Both the position numbers and the translations under genes were made by a program. Shown piece by piece: positions 9,256-17,574 of a DNA stretch of 64,000 bases. The stretch comes from Meinhardsimonia xiamenensis (GTDB taxonomy: Bacteria > Pseudomonadota > Alphaproteobacteria > Rhodobacterales > Rhodobacteraceae), in the NCBI RefSeq assembly GCF_900102905.1, contig NZ_FNFV01000004.1, forward strand, positions 62,001 through 126,000, written 5' to 3'. How positions within the stretch are numbered: position 1 is the stretch's first letter; each line of letters starts with the position of its first letter. The notes beneath the pieces were generated by a model, which was given only the letters and a program-made list of their open reading frames with translations, was not told where the DNA came from and searched no databases.

Positions 9256-9996
9256 TCAGGTCGGCACGCCGACCGTCAAATAGTGGATCGCGAGCCGCAC
9301 CGCGCCGCCCGTGAAGCTGCCGCCATTGGCCGTCAGCACCACCGGCGTGTCGGCATAGAACGCCGTCGGACCGATCACCCCCGCATTCGAGCTCCCGGCC
9401 GCTACGCCCAATGAGCCGCCGAACTTCGCGGGCTCCCCGGCGATCCCGCAGTCGTAGCTGGTGGCGCCCGTGATCTCCGTGCTCGTCCGCGTCGACACCC
9501 CGAGACAGATCGCGCGGTTCGGAATCACGATCCCCGACGTGACCGAGGCGCCCGACAGCCCCGACAGCTCCTCCTCCGTCACCGCGACGCCCGTAGACCC
9601 GCCCAGCGCGCCGCGCGCCACCTCGACGGACTCCCCGACCGACAGCAGGCCCAGCGCCGCCCCAAGCGGCTGCCAGATCGCGCCATCGTAGACCAGGAGC
9701 GCGCCCTCGTCCTCGACCCACAGGCGCCATCCCGCGCGGGGCGGCAGGCGCATCCACGCGCCGTCAGTCCAGAGCGCGACGTTCAGATCCCAGCCCGACC
9801 ATTCCGCGCTGCCGCCGGAGGCTACCAGGTAACGATCGCCCTCGGCCGGCGAGGAAGGCGGTGCGGCGAGATCCCGGTCCTTGACCGAGAGCTGCACAAG
9901 CCCATCGAGCAGCCGCAGCGCCTCGTTATGGGTGACGTGCTTTTGCGCCTGGGCAGCCTCGAGGAAGGGCAGAAGGAGATGCGTGCTGGTGGCCAT
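9256..9996 (-). CDS. DUF2793 family tail/fibre protein
   Basis: This 246-residue protein is the last gene of the late operon. Its N-terminus has the DUF2793 pattern: LLLPFLEAAQAQKHVTHNEA, then PAEGDRYLVASG, LNVALWTDGAW and YDGAIWQPLG. DUF2793 proteins occur at the end of RcGTA-like tail clusters and in related phages. The C-terminal half (about 130-246) is a low-complexity, Ser/Thr/Gly-rich beta region that differs from the conserved part and may bear receptor contacts. It lies 9 bases after the large tail-tip gene. Confidence 0.8.
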   Translation of the reverse strand: MATSTHLLLPFLEAAQAQKHVTHNEALRLLDGLVQLSVKDRDLAAPPSSPAEGDRYLVASGGSAEWSGWDLNVALWTDGAWMRLPPRAGWRLWVEDEGALLVYDGAIWQPLGAALGLLSVGESVEVARGALGGSTGVAVTEEELSGLSGASVTSGIVIPNRAICLGVSTRTSTEITGATSYDCGIAGEPAKFGGSLGVAAGSSNAGVIGPTAFYADTPVVLTANGGSFTGGAVRLAIHYLTVGVPT

Positions 9997-10005
9997 GACG
10001 ATACC

Positions 10006-13000
10006 TCAGAACCTGAGAGTGACTGCGGCCGGCGTCCCGCGCCCGACCGCCTGCGAGAGCTGGAAGATGCGGATCGAAAGGCTGTCGCCGGGCCCGAGCG
10101 GCGCGCCCCAATCCGCGACCTGATCGGCCTCGGAGTAGAGCACGCTGGTGGTGGTCGAGCTGAGCACCCGCCTGACCGTGGCACCATCAAGGATCTCGAC
10201 CTCCCAGGCCTCCGCCTCCTCCAGGAACGGCACCTCGAGGCTTTCCCAGCTGTCGGCCGAGAGCGCCCGTGAGCGCCGCACCCAGCGGATGGTGTAGTCG
10301 CCCGGCACGCGACCGCGCCGCCAGGGCTGCTCGACATGCGCCGGCGCGAAGGGCCGGAGCCCCACGCCCGCCGGCGTGAACGACAGCGCCGTGTAGGAGG
10401 CATCATCGACCGGTCGCACCGACGGGCCGATCCGCCAGTTGAAGGCCGTGCCGATCTCCGCTTCCGAGACCTCGAGCGGGAACAGCGCCTGATCGAGCAC
10501 CACCACCCGCGCCCCGGTCGGCGCCGGATCGCCCATGGCCCATTCCGTGCCGCGCTGGCCGCGCAGGAGCCGCGTGAGCCGATACCGCCCCGGCGCCTGC
10601 AGCTCGGCCGTGCCGGCCTGCAGGATCTCCCACAGCCCCGCCGCGCTCTCGACCGCGAAGGCATTGGCGCCCGCGAAGAGCTCGAGATCGCTCACGCTGG
10701 CAAGGCTCCCATAGGCCAGATCGAGGATGAGCTCGTTGCCGAGATCGAAGCGCGATGTGGGCCCTGCATGGAGATCGAAGGCAAGCCGGCCGAGCCGCGC
10801 CCGCCGCGTCACCGTCCGGTTCAGCGTCCAGCCGTCGAGCGTGTGGCTGCGGAACACCGCCATCTCGCCCGGCCAGGGCGAGGCATCCGCCACCATCCAA
10901 GGCCGATGCGCCGGGATGTCCTCGCGCAGCTGCGGCAGATCGAGGATGCGCATCGCGGGCGCGCCGAACACCGCCGGCGTGGCGACCGCGCTTTGCCGTG
11001 CCGGCCCCGGAGGCAGGTCATAGGCCTCGCGGTCCACCGCCACCGCCTCGATCCCGCGCGCCTCCGCATCCGCCGTCGAGACGATGCGCAGATCCCGCGC
11101 ATGCCCCCCGGCCGTGAAGGCAAGGAGATCGGCAGGCTCGAGCGCGAGCCGCGAAGGTGGCAGGCGGAAGCTGACCCCGTCGCGCCCCGTCCATGCCTCC
11201 ATCAGCGCCCGACGGCAGCGCCGCTCCGCCTCCTCGGGCGCGACCGCCAGCGGGAAGCTTTCCGAGCCGATGCGGGCGGAATCCACTGTGATGCGCCGCG
11301 CCTCCACGAGCGCGGCGTCATAGTCGCCGTCGGCCCGCGCGACGCGCCACTTGAGCGCCTGCGGCAGCTCCGTCTCCTGCGCCCGCACGATCTCGAAGGC
11401 CTCGCCCTCGCGCGCGGCAACGAGATCGTCCTCTGACAGCGTGGCCACCGGCGCCTGCGTCCGCATGCGGAAGCGGATCACGCCCTCGCTCTCGACGGCA
11501 TCGAAGCCGAAATGCCGCGCCAGCATGGAGATCGACGTCCGCGGCGACTCGAGCGCCGTGATGACATAGCCCTCCACCGCGCCCCACAGCCCCGAGACGT
11601 CGATGCGCTCCTCCGCCAGCCCCGCGCGAAGGCAGAGATGCCGCACAAGAGCCGCGAGCGAGACCGCCCCGAGCCGGCCCGTGAGCCAATGCCCGAGCCG
11701 CCAGTTGTCCCCGTCCGTCCAGACATCCGTCAGCGCCGGGAAGAAGGGATACGGCCGCGCGTCCCATGTCCAGGCGGCGCACTCCGCCACCTCCACCATG
11801 GGCGCGCGGTAGACGCCCGAGGCGGGATTGTTCGACGGATCACCCCAATAGAGCCAGCTCGCCTCGAGACAGGCCCGCTGGATGGCGTCGTCCCGCCAGC
11901 CGCGGGAGAAGTATGGCAGCGCGCTCTCCGAGGATTTCGGATCGACGAACACGTTCGGCTGATTGGTGCCGCGATCCACCGCCGGGCAGCCGAGCTCCGT
12001 GAAGCGGATGGGCTTCGACTCCACCACCCAATCCGTGCTCGAGCGCCCCTCGATCACCGCCTCCATCCCGAAGGCGAGCACATCCTCGCCGGCCGTGGCC
12101 GAACGCGGCCCGAGGCGCAGCTGGTAGTTGGTGGCGGCAATGGTGACGTCCACCACCATGTCGATGCGCCAGACGCCGGCGCCGAGATCGACAAGCGCCT
12201 TCGAGACCATCGGGTTGGGGCCCTCGAACCAGCTCTCGATGGCGCCGGAGCTGAAATTGATCACCACCCCCGTGTCGCCCGCGCCCGAGGCCGCGAAATC
12301 GAGCATGGCCTTGCCCGAGCTTCCCGCCGAGACATAGGCCGAGATCGCGACCCGGTCGCCCGGCGTGAATGTGAAGAAGCCAGGCGTCGCCCCGTGCCAC
12401 GTCGCCCCGCCGCTCCCGATCAGCGCCGGCGCGGTGAAGCCGCGATGGCTGCCGGCGCCGGACGTGAGCGTGACACCCGAACCGACGGGATTCCAGCCGA
12501 GCGGCGCCGCGCCCTGGCTCACGATGCCAAGCCGCATGCCGGCCGGCCGGTCGTGATGCGGCTCCCGCCACCAGCTCGCCAGATCCTTGAAGCGCCAGAT
12601 CCAGTCCTCGCCGTAATCGCCATCCGAGATCGGGCTGCGCAGCTGGGCCTCGCGGTCCGCCGCGCTGGCATAGAACCAGTCGAAGCCCTCGCCCCCGGCG
12701 ATGTTCGATTGCAGGTAGGCACGGTCATACACCGCCGGCGCGCCCGCGACCGCGTCCGCGTGCTCGAAGCCGTCGCGCCAGTCGGAGATCGGCATGTAGT
12801 TGTCGATGCCGACGAAATCGATGTTGGCATCCGCCCACAAGGGATCGAGATGGAAGAACACGTCACCGCTGCCGTCCTTCGGCTGGTGGCCGAAGTATTC
12901 CGACCAGTCGGCCGCATAGCTGATCTTCGTGGATGGCCCGAGGATGGAGCGCACATCCGCAGCAAGCATCTGCAGCTCCGCCACCGCCGGATAGCTGGTG

Positions 13001-14454
13001 GCACTGTCGCGGATGGTCATCAGCCCCCGAAGCTCCGAGCCGATCAGGAAAGCATCGACCCCGCCCGCCGCCGCGCAGAGATGCGCGTAGTGCAGGATCA
13101 TCCGCCGCAGGCCCCAGTCGCCTGACGGGCCGGTATAGCTGACCGACTCGCCCGAGACCGCGAAGTCCGCCGGCGTCGCCTCACCGAAGAAGGCAGAGAC
13201 CTGCGCCGCAGCAGTCGCTGTCTTGTCGACCGTGCCCGCGTAACCCGCCGCCGGCGAGCAGGTGATCCGCCCGCGCCAGGGATAGGCCGGCTGGCCCACC
13301 GCGCTGGCATTATCCGACCAGGGATCGGGCAGCGCGTTGCCGGGCGGCACGTCCATGAGGATGAAGGGATAGAAGGTCACTCTAAGCCCACGCGCCTTGA
13401 GCTCGCGGATCGCCTGCACCACTGCGAAGTCCGCCGGCGTGCCGCCATAGACAGGCCGGCCCTCGCCGTCCGTGGACACCAGATGCGCCTGCTCGCGGGA
13501 AACGCCGTTGACCGACCACTCCTGCGGCGTCGTGGTCTTCGCGGCAAGCTCCACCCCCGGCCGGATCTCGCAATCCCCGGCACGCAGATCCGTGCCGAAC
13601 CAGGCGACCACCAGCGACACGCTCTCGACCGCCGGCGCCAGCGCCTCGAGCCGGTCGAGCGATTCCACGATGTCGGCGTTGACGCTCGAGGCGTTCTGGT
13701 TCTCCGCCTCCTCCTCGCCCTCGCCAAGCACCTTGCGGATGGGCTCCGTCGCATAGGCGAAATCGCCCGAGGCCGGGATCATGGTGACCGCCCGGCAGAG
13801 GCCCTCCGCCGTGTCCGGATCGGCCAAGGGCCGGAACACCTCGAAGGTCAGCTGCGGGATGCGATTCCCGAAGGGCGTGAGATCGAGCTCCTCGAACACC
13901 GCATAGGCCGTGCCGCGATAGGCAGGCGTCTGCCCGGCGCCCATCTTCGCCTCGATGAAGGGATCGGGCAGCTGCGCCTCATCACCGGGATACCAGCGCC
14001 AGGTCACGCCGGTCAGGTCGAGAAGCTCCGCATCCGCCCATATCCGGCCGATGCCGGTGATCGGACCCTCGCAGAGCGCGATCGCGAAGGAGGCCGAATA
14101 GGAATACTCCGTGGTGGTGACCGTCGGCCCGCCGCCCTTGCCCCCGCCCTGCGTTGTGGTGGTCACGTGCTCGGTGAAATCGGTCGCCCAAATGACGTTG
14201 CCGCCGATCCGCATGCGCCCGAAGGCGCGCGGCAGCACCGCGCCCTCCGTCGAGGACGTGACGCGAAGGGACTCGAGCCGCGCGCCCTCATACCGCTGGT
14301 CGGGCTGCAGCGAGCCGATGATCCAGCTGTCGACGACCGAGCCCAAGGTCGACCCGAGAAACCCGCCGATGGTGGCGGCAGACACCCCGAGGATCGAGCC
14401 TCCGATGGCGCCGCCGATGGCCGAGCCGACCGCACCGAGAATGAGCGTCGCCAT
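10006..14454 (-). CDS. GTA TIM-barrel tail-tip protein (host specificity) with inserted beta-rich domain
   Basis: At 1482 residues this is the largest prophage protein. It corresponds to the RcGTA gp15-like tail-tip/fibre protein. The N-terminal 45 residues are Gly/Ala-rich and hydrophobic. A TIM-barrel (GTA_TIM) core then includes WIWRFKDLASWW and, later, KPIRFTELGCPAVDRGTNQP and VFVDPKSSESALPYFS. After it come the baseplate-like and C-terminal beta domains. About 160 residues (roughly 638-800) with jelly-roll character interrupt the TIM barrel between DRPAGMRLG and STDWVVESKP, which are adjacent in RcGTA-type proteins as I know them. ATG 14454 overlaps the upstream NlpC stop, as expected in this module. 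Confidence 0.88.
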   Translation of the reverse strand: MATLILGAVGSAIGGAIGGSILGVSAATIGGFLGSTLGSVVDSWIIGSLQPDQRYEGARLESLRVTSSTEGAVLPRAFGRMRIGGNVIWATDFTEHVTTTTQGGGKGGGPTVTTTEYSYSASFAIALCEGPITGIGRIWADAELLDLTGVTWRWYPGDEAQLPDPFIEAKMGAGQTPAYRGTAYAVFEELDLTPFGNRIPQLTFEVFRPLADPDTAEGLCRAVTMIPASGDFAYATEPIRKVLGEGEEEAENQNASSVNADIVESLDRLEALAPAVESVSLVVAWFGTDLRAGDCEIRPGVELAAKTTTPQEWSVNGVSREQAHLVSTDGEGRPVYGGTPADFAVVQAIRELKARGLRVTFYPFILMDVPPGNALPDPWSDNASAVGQPAYPWRGRITCSPAAGYAGTVDKTATAAAQVSAFFGEATPADFAVSGESVSYTGPSGDWGLRRMILHYAHLCAAAGGVDAFLIGSELRGLMTIRDSATSYPAVAELQMLAADVRSILGPSTKISYAADWSEYFGHQPKDGSGDVFFHLDPLWADANIDFVGIDNYMPISDWRDGFEHADAVAGAPAVYDRAYLQSNIAGGEGFDWFYASAADREAQLRSPISDGDYGEDWIWRFKDLASWWREPHHDRPAGMRLGIVSQGAAPLGWNPVGSGVTLTSGAGSHRGFTAPALIGSGGATWHGATPGFFTFTPGDRVAISAYVSAGSSGKAMLDFAASGAGDTGVVINFSSGAIESWFEGPNPMVSKALVDLGAGVWRIDMVVDVTIAATNYQLRLGPRSATAGEDVLAFGMEAVIEGRSSTDWVVESKPIRFTELGCPAVDRGTNQPNVFVDPKSSESALPYFSRGWRDDAIQRACLEASWLYWGDPSNNPASGVYRAPMVEVAECAAWTWDARPYPFFPALTDVWTDGDNWRLGHWLTGRLGAVSLAALVRHLCLRAGLAEERIDVSGLWGAVEGYVITALESPRTSISMLARHFGFDAVESEGVIRFRMRTQAPVATLSEDDLVAAREGEAFEIVRAQETELPQALKWRVARADGDYDAALVEARRITVDSARIGSESFPLAVAPEEAERRCRRALMEAWTGRDGVSFRLPPSRLALEPADLLAFTAGGHARDLRIVSTADAEARGIEAVAVDREAYDLPPGPARQSAVATPAVFGAPAMRILDLPQLREDIPAHRPWMVADASPWPGEMAVFRSHTLDGWTLNRTVTRRARLGRLAFDLHAGPTSRFDLGNELILDLAYGSLASVSDLELFAGANAFAVESAAGLWEILQAGTAELQAPGRYRLTRLLRGQRGTEWAMGDPAPTGARVVVLDQALFPLEVSEAEIGTAFNWRIGPSVRPVDDASYTALSFTPAGVGLRPFAPAHVEQPWRRGRVPGDYTIRWVRRSRALSADSWESLEVPFLEEAEAWEVEILDGATVRRVLSSTTTSVLYSEADQVADWGAPLGPGDSLSIRIFQLSQAVGRGTPAAVTLRF

Positions 14455-14915
14455 CAGCGCCTCCGGGCTTGCGGATAGAGGAAGGCGAAGGCCTGGCGCC
14501 GCCGCCAGAAGCGGGTAAAGGGTTCCTCGATCACGCCGAGCCGCTCACGCGCGTGGATGAGGGTTCCGACGTCGGTGAGGATGCCGAGATGCTTGGCGAT
14601 GGCCCGCTCGCGCATGCGGAACATCAGGAGCGTGCCGGCAGGCGCCTCCGCCGGAACAACCTCGATCATGCAGGACCGCGCGCCCTCGGCGAGCACCTCG
14701 CGCGGCCCGGTCTCGCCCCAGTCGCGGGAATAGGGCGGGATCGGGAAGGGCTCCGGCCCCACCACCTCGCGCCAGACGCCGCGCGCAAGCCCGAGACAGT
14801 CGCAGCCCGCGCCGCGCAGGCTGGCCTGGTCGTGGTATGGCGTGCCGAGCCAGCCGCGCGCGGCCGCGATCACCTTACCGCGCGCGGCCGGGCGCCGGAT
14901 GAAGCCCACGCTCAC
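14454..14915 (-). CDS. NlpC/P60-type peptidase, tail tip (RcGTA gp14-like)
   Basis: This 153-residue protein has the NlpC/P60 cysteine-peptidase core: catalytic Cys in GAGCDCLGLARGVW, His in AIAKHLGIL and a further His in TLIHARE. In RcGTA-like tails the homologue sits between the DUF2163 hub and the tip protein and is thought to cut peptide cross-links of peptidoglycan during DNA entry. It begins with GTG 14915, overlapping the DUF2163 stop as GTGA, and ends overlapping the tip gene, so all three are coupled. Confidence 0.87.
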   Translation of the reverse strand: MSVGFIRRPAARGKVIAAARGWLGTPYHDQASLRGAGCDCLGLARGVWREVVGPEPFPIPPYSRDWGETGPREVLAEGARSCMIEVVPAEAPAGTLLMFRMRERAIAKHLGILTDVGTLIHARERLGVIEEPFTRFWRRRQAFAFLYPQARRR

Positions 14916-15796
14916 AGCACCTCTCCCGAATTCGCGCCGCCCTTGCGGGCATAGCGCAGCACCGCGTCGTCACCCGGAATGTGCGGAAAGCCCCGGAAGT
15001 TGAGCGCATTTGCAAACTTCGCCGCGCATGTGCCGAGCGCCTTGTCGCAGCCAGCCCGGATCTCGAACGCATCTCCCGGCGCGATGCCGCGCACGGGCTT
15101 CTCGAGAAGCGAGATGGTCACGCCCGAGCTCGTCACCGAATGCATCGAGACCTCCGCGCGCCGGCCGGCATTGGCGCCGGACGTCCAGCTCACCGTGCCG
15201 AAAGAGAACCACCCCGCCGCGAAGCCCGAGAGGCCGGAGGCGGAGAAGGCCCGGTCACGCAGCACCTCCACCACGCTGCCCGCTCCCTTGAAGGCGGGAT
15301 CCTCGAGGTTCACCCCGCAGCGCGCGTCCCCGAGCTCCGCGTCGCAGGAGAGCTGGTAGGTCCGCCCGACCGTCTGGTTCAGAACATGCGCAAGGCTGCG
15401 GACCTCGGCGGTGAAGGCGACGCGCCCGCGCCGGATCTGGCCGATCGAGCCCAGCCGCATCAGCACCCGCTGCGAGACGTCCTGCCAGTTGACGCGCCAG
15501 ACCTCGACCGTGGCGTTGTCCCAGCGCCCGTCGAGGATGTCCGTCTCGGTGATCGCATCCGAGCGCAGCACGCCCTCCGCGTCCTGCGCATCGACCGCCA
15601 GATCGGAGCCCGCGCGAATCTCCGAGGCCGCGAAACCGCTGTCGGGCTCAAAGCTCGTGCCGTCGAAGTTGAGCGTCCGGTCGTGGTCGGTGAAGCCGAA
15701 CACCTGGGCATCCGCGCGCGTGATCCGCCAGCACCAGGCGAGCGTTGTCGTGCCCTCGTCGAGATGGGCCTGAAGTGCGGGATCGAGCGCCTTCAT
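14912..15796 (-). CDS. DUF2163 family tail hub protein (RcGTA gp13-like)
   Basis: This 294-residue protein has the DUF2163 pattern: an N-terminal MKALDPALQAHLDEGTTTLA, WRITRADAQVFGFTDHDRTL, then VWRVNWQDVSQRVLM and a C-terminal cysteine-bearing stretch LSCDAELGDARCGVNLEDPA and AGCDKALGTCAAKFANALNF. In RcGTA the homologue forms the iron-sulfur-containing hub of the tail tip. ATG 15796 is chosen over GTG 15802. In RcGTA this gene directly follows the DUF2460 gene; here about 1.8 kb of lysis genes separates the two. Confidence 0.87.
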   Translation of the reverse strand: MKALDPALQAHLDEGTTTLAWCWRITRADAQVFGFTDHDRTLNFDGTSFEPDSGFAASEIRAGSDLAVDAQDAEGVLRSDAITETDILDGRWDNATVEVWRVNWQDVSQRVLMRLGSIGQIRRGRVAFTAEVRSLAHVLNQTVGRTYQLSCDAELGDARCGVNLEDPAFKGAGSVVEVLRDRAFSASGLSGFAAGWFSFGTVSWTSGANAGRRAEVSMHSVTSSGVTISLLEKPVRGIAPGDAFEIRAGCDKALGTCAAKFANALNFRGFPHIPGDDAVLRYARKGGANSGEVL

Positions 15797-15966
15797 CGGC
15801 ACGCCCCCGTCATGCGGTCATCGAGATCGGCGATCCACGCCGCCCACGGGCGCGGCACCTCAGCCACCGACGCAGCTGGCGGGCGCGCCAGACGTGCCTC
15901 GGCATAGGCCGCGCAGCCCGCATCACCAGGCGCCGTCGTTGCGGCGCAGCCGCTCAGCAGGATCAT
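15793..15966 (-). CDS. probable o-spanin lipoprotein (Rz1-like)
   Basis: This small ORF overlaps the i-spanin gene in another frame. From ATG 15966 it gives 57 residues beginning MILLSGCAATTAPG, a lipobox (LLSGC) followed by a short Ala/Pro-rich chain. The signal peptide from that ATG is very short; a start further upstream in the same frame would add the basic stretch ARRWRRAAPAA and make a normal lipoprotein signal. Nested overlap of an Rz1-type lipoprotein with an Rz-type gene is typical of spanin pairs. The protein would sit in the outer membrane and act at the last step of lysis. Confidence 0.6.
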   Translation of the reverse strand: MILLSGCAATTAPGDAGCAAYAEARLARPPAASVAEVPRPWAAWIADLDDRMTGACR

Positions 15967-16168
15967 CGCCGCCGGCGCGGCCCTCCGCCACCGCCGCGCG
16001 GCCCCGCTCCATCCGCTCAAGAGTGTCCTCCAGCGCATCGCGCTCCGCCTCCCGCCGTCCCTCGCGCCGCCCCTGCGCCCGGCCGAGCAGCCGGCCGGCC
16101 AGAAGCCCCCCCAACAGCCCGGCCGCGCCCAGCGCCCAGGCCAGAAGCTGTCCGAGATCACCGATCAC
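15923..16168 (-). CDS. probable i-spanin (Rz-like)
   Basis: This 81-residue protein has one N-terminal membrane helix (LLAWALGAAGLLGGLLAGRLL). A highly charged helical segment follows (RREGRREAERDALEDTLERM) with an ending in RLRRNDGAW. An inner-membrane anchor plus periplasmic coiled coil is the i-spanin layout. ATG 16168 overlaps the stop of the upstream small membrane protein, and its 3' end overlaps the o-spanin gene. Confidence 0.65.
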   Translation of the reverse strand: MIGDLGQLLAWALGAAGLLGGLLAGRLLGRAQGRREGRREAERDALEDTLERMERGRAAVAEGRAGGDDPAERLRRNDGAW

Positions 16169-16394
16169 CCCGGAACCCCCGCTCGATCCGGTCTCGCAGG
16201 CCGATCAGGCCGAGACCGAGGAAGATGAGCCCGGCGGGCGAGGCGTCACCCGAACCGGCAAGCAGCGAGATCAGGCGCGCCAGCTCCGACAGCGAACCGC
16301 TTGGAGGCAACACCACCGACGCGACGCCCGTCGCAACCGAGAGAACCCCCGCCCACCAGGTCAAGGATTTCGGTCGGATGTAGCGCAGGCCCAT
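16158..16394 (-). CDS. small membrane protein of the lysis cassette (holin-like)
   Basis: This 78-residue protein has two predicted membrane helices (LTWWAGVLSVATGVASVVL and SPAGLIFLGLGLIGL) and a basic C-terminus (RDRIERGFRGDR). The endolysin stop and this start overlap as ATGA at 16394, so it is coupled to the endolysin. Size, topology and place suggest a holin or holin-like factor. Two other small membrane proteins in the cassette compete for that role. Confidence 0.6.
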   Translation of the reverse strand: MGLRYIRPKSLTWWAGVLSVATGVASVVLPPSGSLSELARLISLLAGSGDASPAGLIFLGLGLIGLRDRIERGFRGDR

Positions 16395-17032
16395 CAACGC
16401 CTCCTCCCCAACAGCCGCCAGAGCGCCGAAATGAGCCGCCCCGGCCACCCCGCATCCCCGGATGCATCCGCCGCGCCCGCATCAAGCCATGCCAGAATCG
16501 CCGCCGGCTGCAGCAGTCGCACCGGCGCGGAGAAATCAACCTGGCCCCTCTCGTCGGCGCGCCAGACCGGCACCGACCCGATCACATACCGCCCGGTCCG
16601 GAACAGCTCCTGCTCCGCCTCGCGGCGCGGAATGATCGCCTCCGGCCGCCGCCAGCCCATGAAGGCCCGCGCCGCCGCCTCCCGATCACCGGAATTCAGA
16701 TGCCGCGTCAGCGCCGCGCGGCCGATCCCGCCGGTGTTGAAATGGAAGGAAACGAGCGCGTCGAACTCATGCTGGGCGAGCGGCACCCGCACCGCCTCGA
16801 GCACTTCCCGCTCGACCCGCCGCAGATCGCCGCGGAACAGCTCTAAGGCCTGGGCCAAGGCCGCGTCCAGATCCTCCGGCATCCCGCGCGGCATGCCAGC
16901 CGGATCCGGAGGCCCGGCCGCAGCCGTGTGACCGATTCCGAACGTCCACGTTCCCCCGGAGTCACGATACGGCGCAGGCACGATTCCCTCGTGCCGCGCC
17001 AGGGCCATCATGCCCCGCGCGCTTGTCCTCAT
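16394..17032 (-). CDS. endolysin, GH24 lysozyme-type
   Basis: This 212-residue protein has an N-terminal lysozyme domain of the T4/P22 type. The E-D-T triad region reads ARHEGIVPAPYRDSGGTWTF with GIGHT following (E15, D24, T30). FDALVSFHFNTGGIG and AFMGWRRPEAIIPRREAE complete the family signature. It would cleave peptidoglycan glycan strands. No N-terminal signal or SAR helix is visible, so release probably depends on a holin. The C-terminal 60 residues are outside the core and include a hydrophobic end (LISALWRLLGRRR). Confidence 0.88.
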   Translation of the reverse strand: MRTSARGMMALARHEGIVPAPYRDSGGTWTFGIGHTAAAGPPDPAGMPRGMPEDLDAALAQALELFRGDLRRVEREVLEAVRVPLAQHEFDALVSFHFNTGGIGRAALTRHLNSGDREAAARAFMGWRRPEAIIPRREAEQELFRTGRYVIGSVPVWRADERGQVDFSAPVRLLQPAAILAWLDAGAADASGDAGWPGRLISALWRLLGRRR

Positions 17033-17055
17033 TCAGCCCTCGCAGATTGCCGTCG

Positions 17056-17187
17056 TCAGACGAGCGCGGAGATCACCAGGATCACCACCGCTCCAATCAC
17101 CCCGATCCGGACCCGCCGCCAGAACAGCTCGACGGGATCGAGTGAGCGCTCACGCGCCGCCTGAACGCGCCGCACAAGCCCGCTCAT
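17056..17187 (-). CDS. 43-residue single-span membrane protein of the lysis cassette
   Basis: This tiny ORF starts at ATG 17187, overlapping the preceding holin-like gene stop as ATGA. It has a polar N-terminus (VRRVQAARERSLDPVELFWR) and a C-terminal membrane helix (VRIGVIGAVVILVISALV). Position between a holin candidate and the endolysin suggests a lysis regulator (antiholin-like) or second holin; the sequence alone does not decide. Confidence 0.5.
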   Translation of the reverse strand: MSGLVRRVQAARERSLDPVELFWRRVRIGVIGAVVILVISALV

Positions 17188-17546
17188 TTGTCCTCCTGAT
17201 CCGACACGTCCCGCTGCGCCGCCCGCAGCCGAGCGTGAACCATCTCCACGAAGGCCGCCCCGAACACCCCGACGAGATACGCCGCCGACCCCGCCGCTCC
17301 ACCCGCCGGGATCGCCGCCTCCGGAAGTCTCAGCCATGCCGCGATCACCACCATCGACAGACTCCCCATGCCAGCCGCGATGAACGCGCCGATGACGATG
17401 TGCCGCAATGCGTCGCGCAGACGCATGCGCGTGGTCAGCGCGCTCGTCGCGCCGCCCAGCGCCCCCCACAGAGCCAGGATCACCGTGCTCGAGGCGAGCA
17501 CCTCCCTCATGACCGCCGCGATCCATCCGCCACCCGGCTCGCTCAT
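17184..17546 (-). CDS. putative holin, multi-span
   Basis: This 120-residue protein has about three membrane segments: STVILALWGALGGATSAL, HIVIGAFIAAGMGSLSMVVI and AAYLVGVFGAAFVEMV. It ends in a charged tail (HARLRAAQRDVSDQEDK). It is the first gene of the lysis block, 28 bases after the DUF2460 tail gene, and its stop overlaps the 43-residue protein. Phage proteins with an ALWGALGGATSALTTR-like N-terminal helix are usually annotated as holins, which is the best guess. Confidence 0.6.
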   Translation of the reverse strand: MSEPGGGWIAAVMREVLASSTVILALWGALGGATSALTTRMRLRDALRHIVIGAFIAAGMGSLSMVVIAAWLRLPEAAIPAGGAAGSAAYLVGVFGAAFVEMVHARLRAAQRDVSDQEDK

Positions 17547-17574
17547 CACCTGCACCACATATAGACCGATCAAG

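Noticed and set aside
11512-13125. 537-residue open frame on the plus strand
   Set aside because: Antisense to the GTA_TIM tail-tip gene; low-complexity Arg/His/Pro composition and no recognisable domain.
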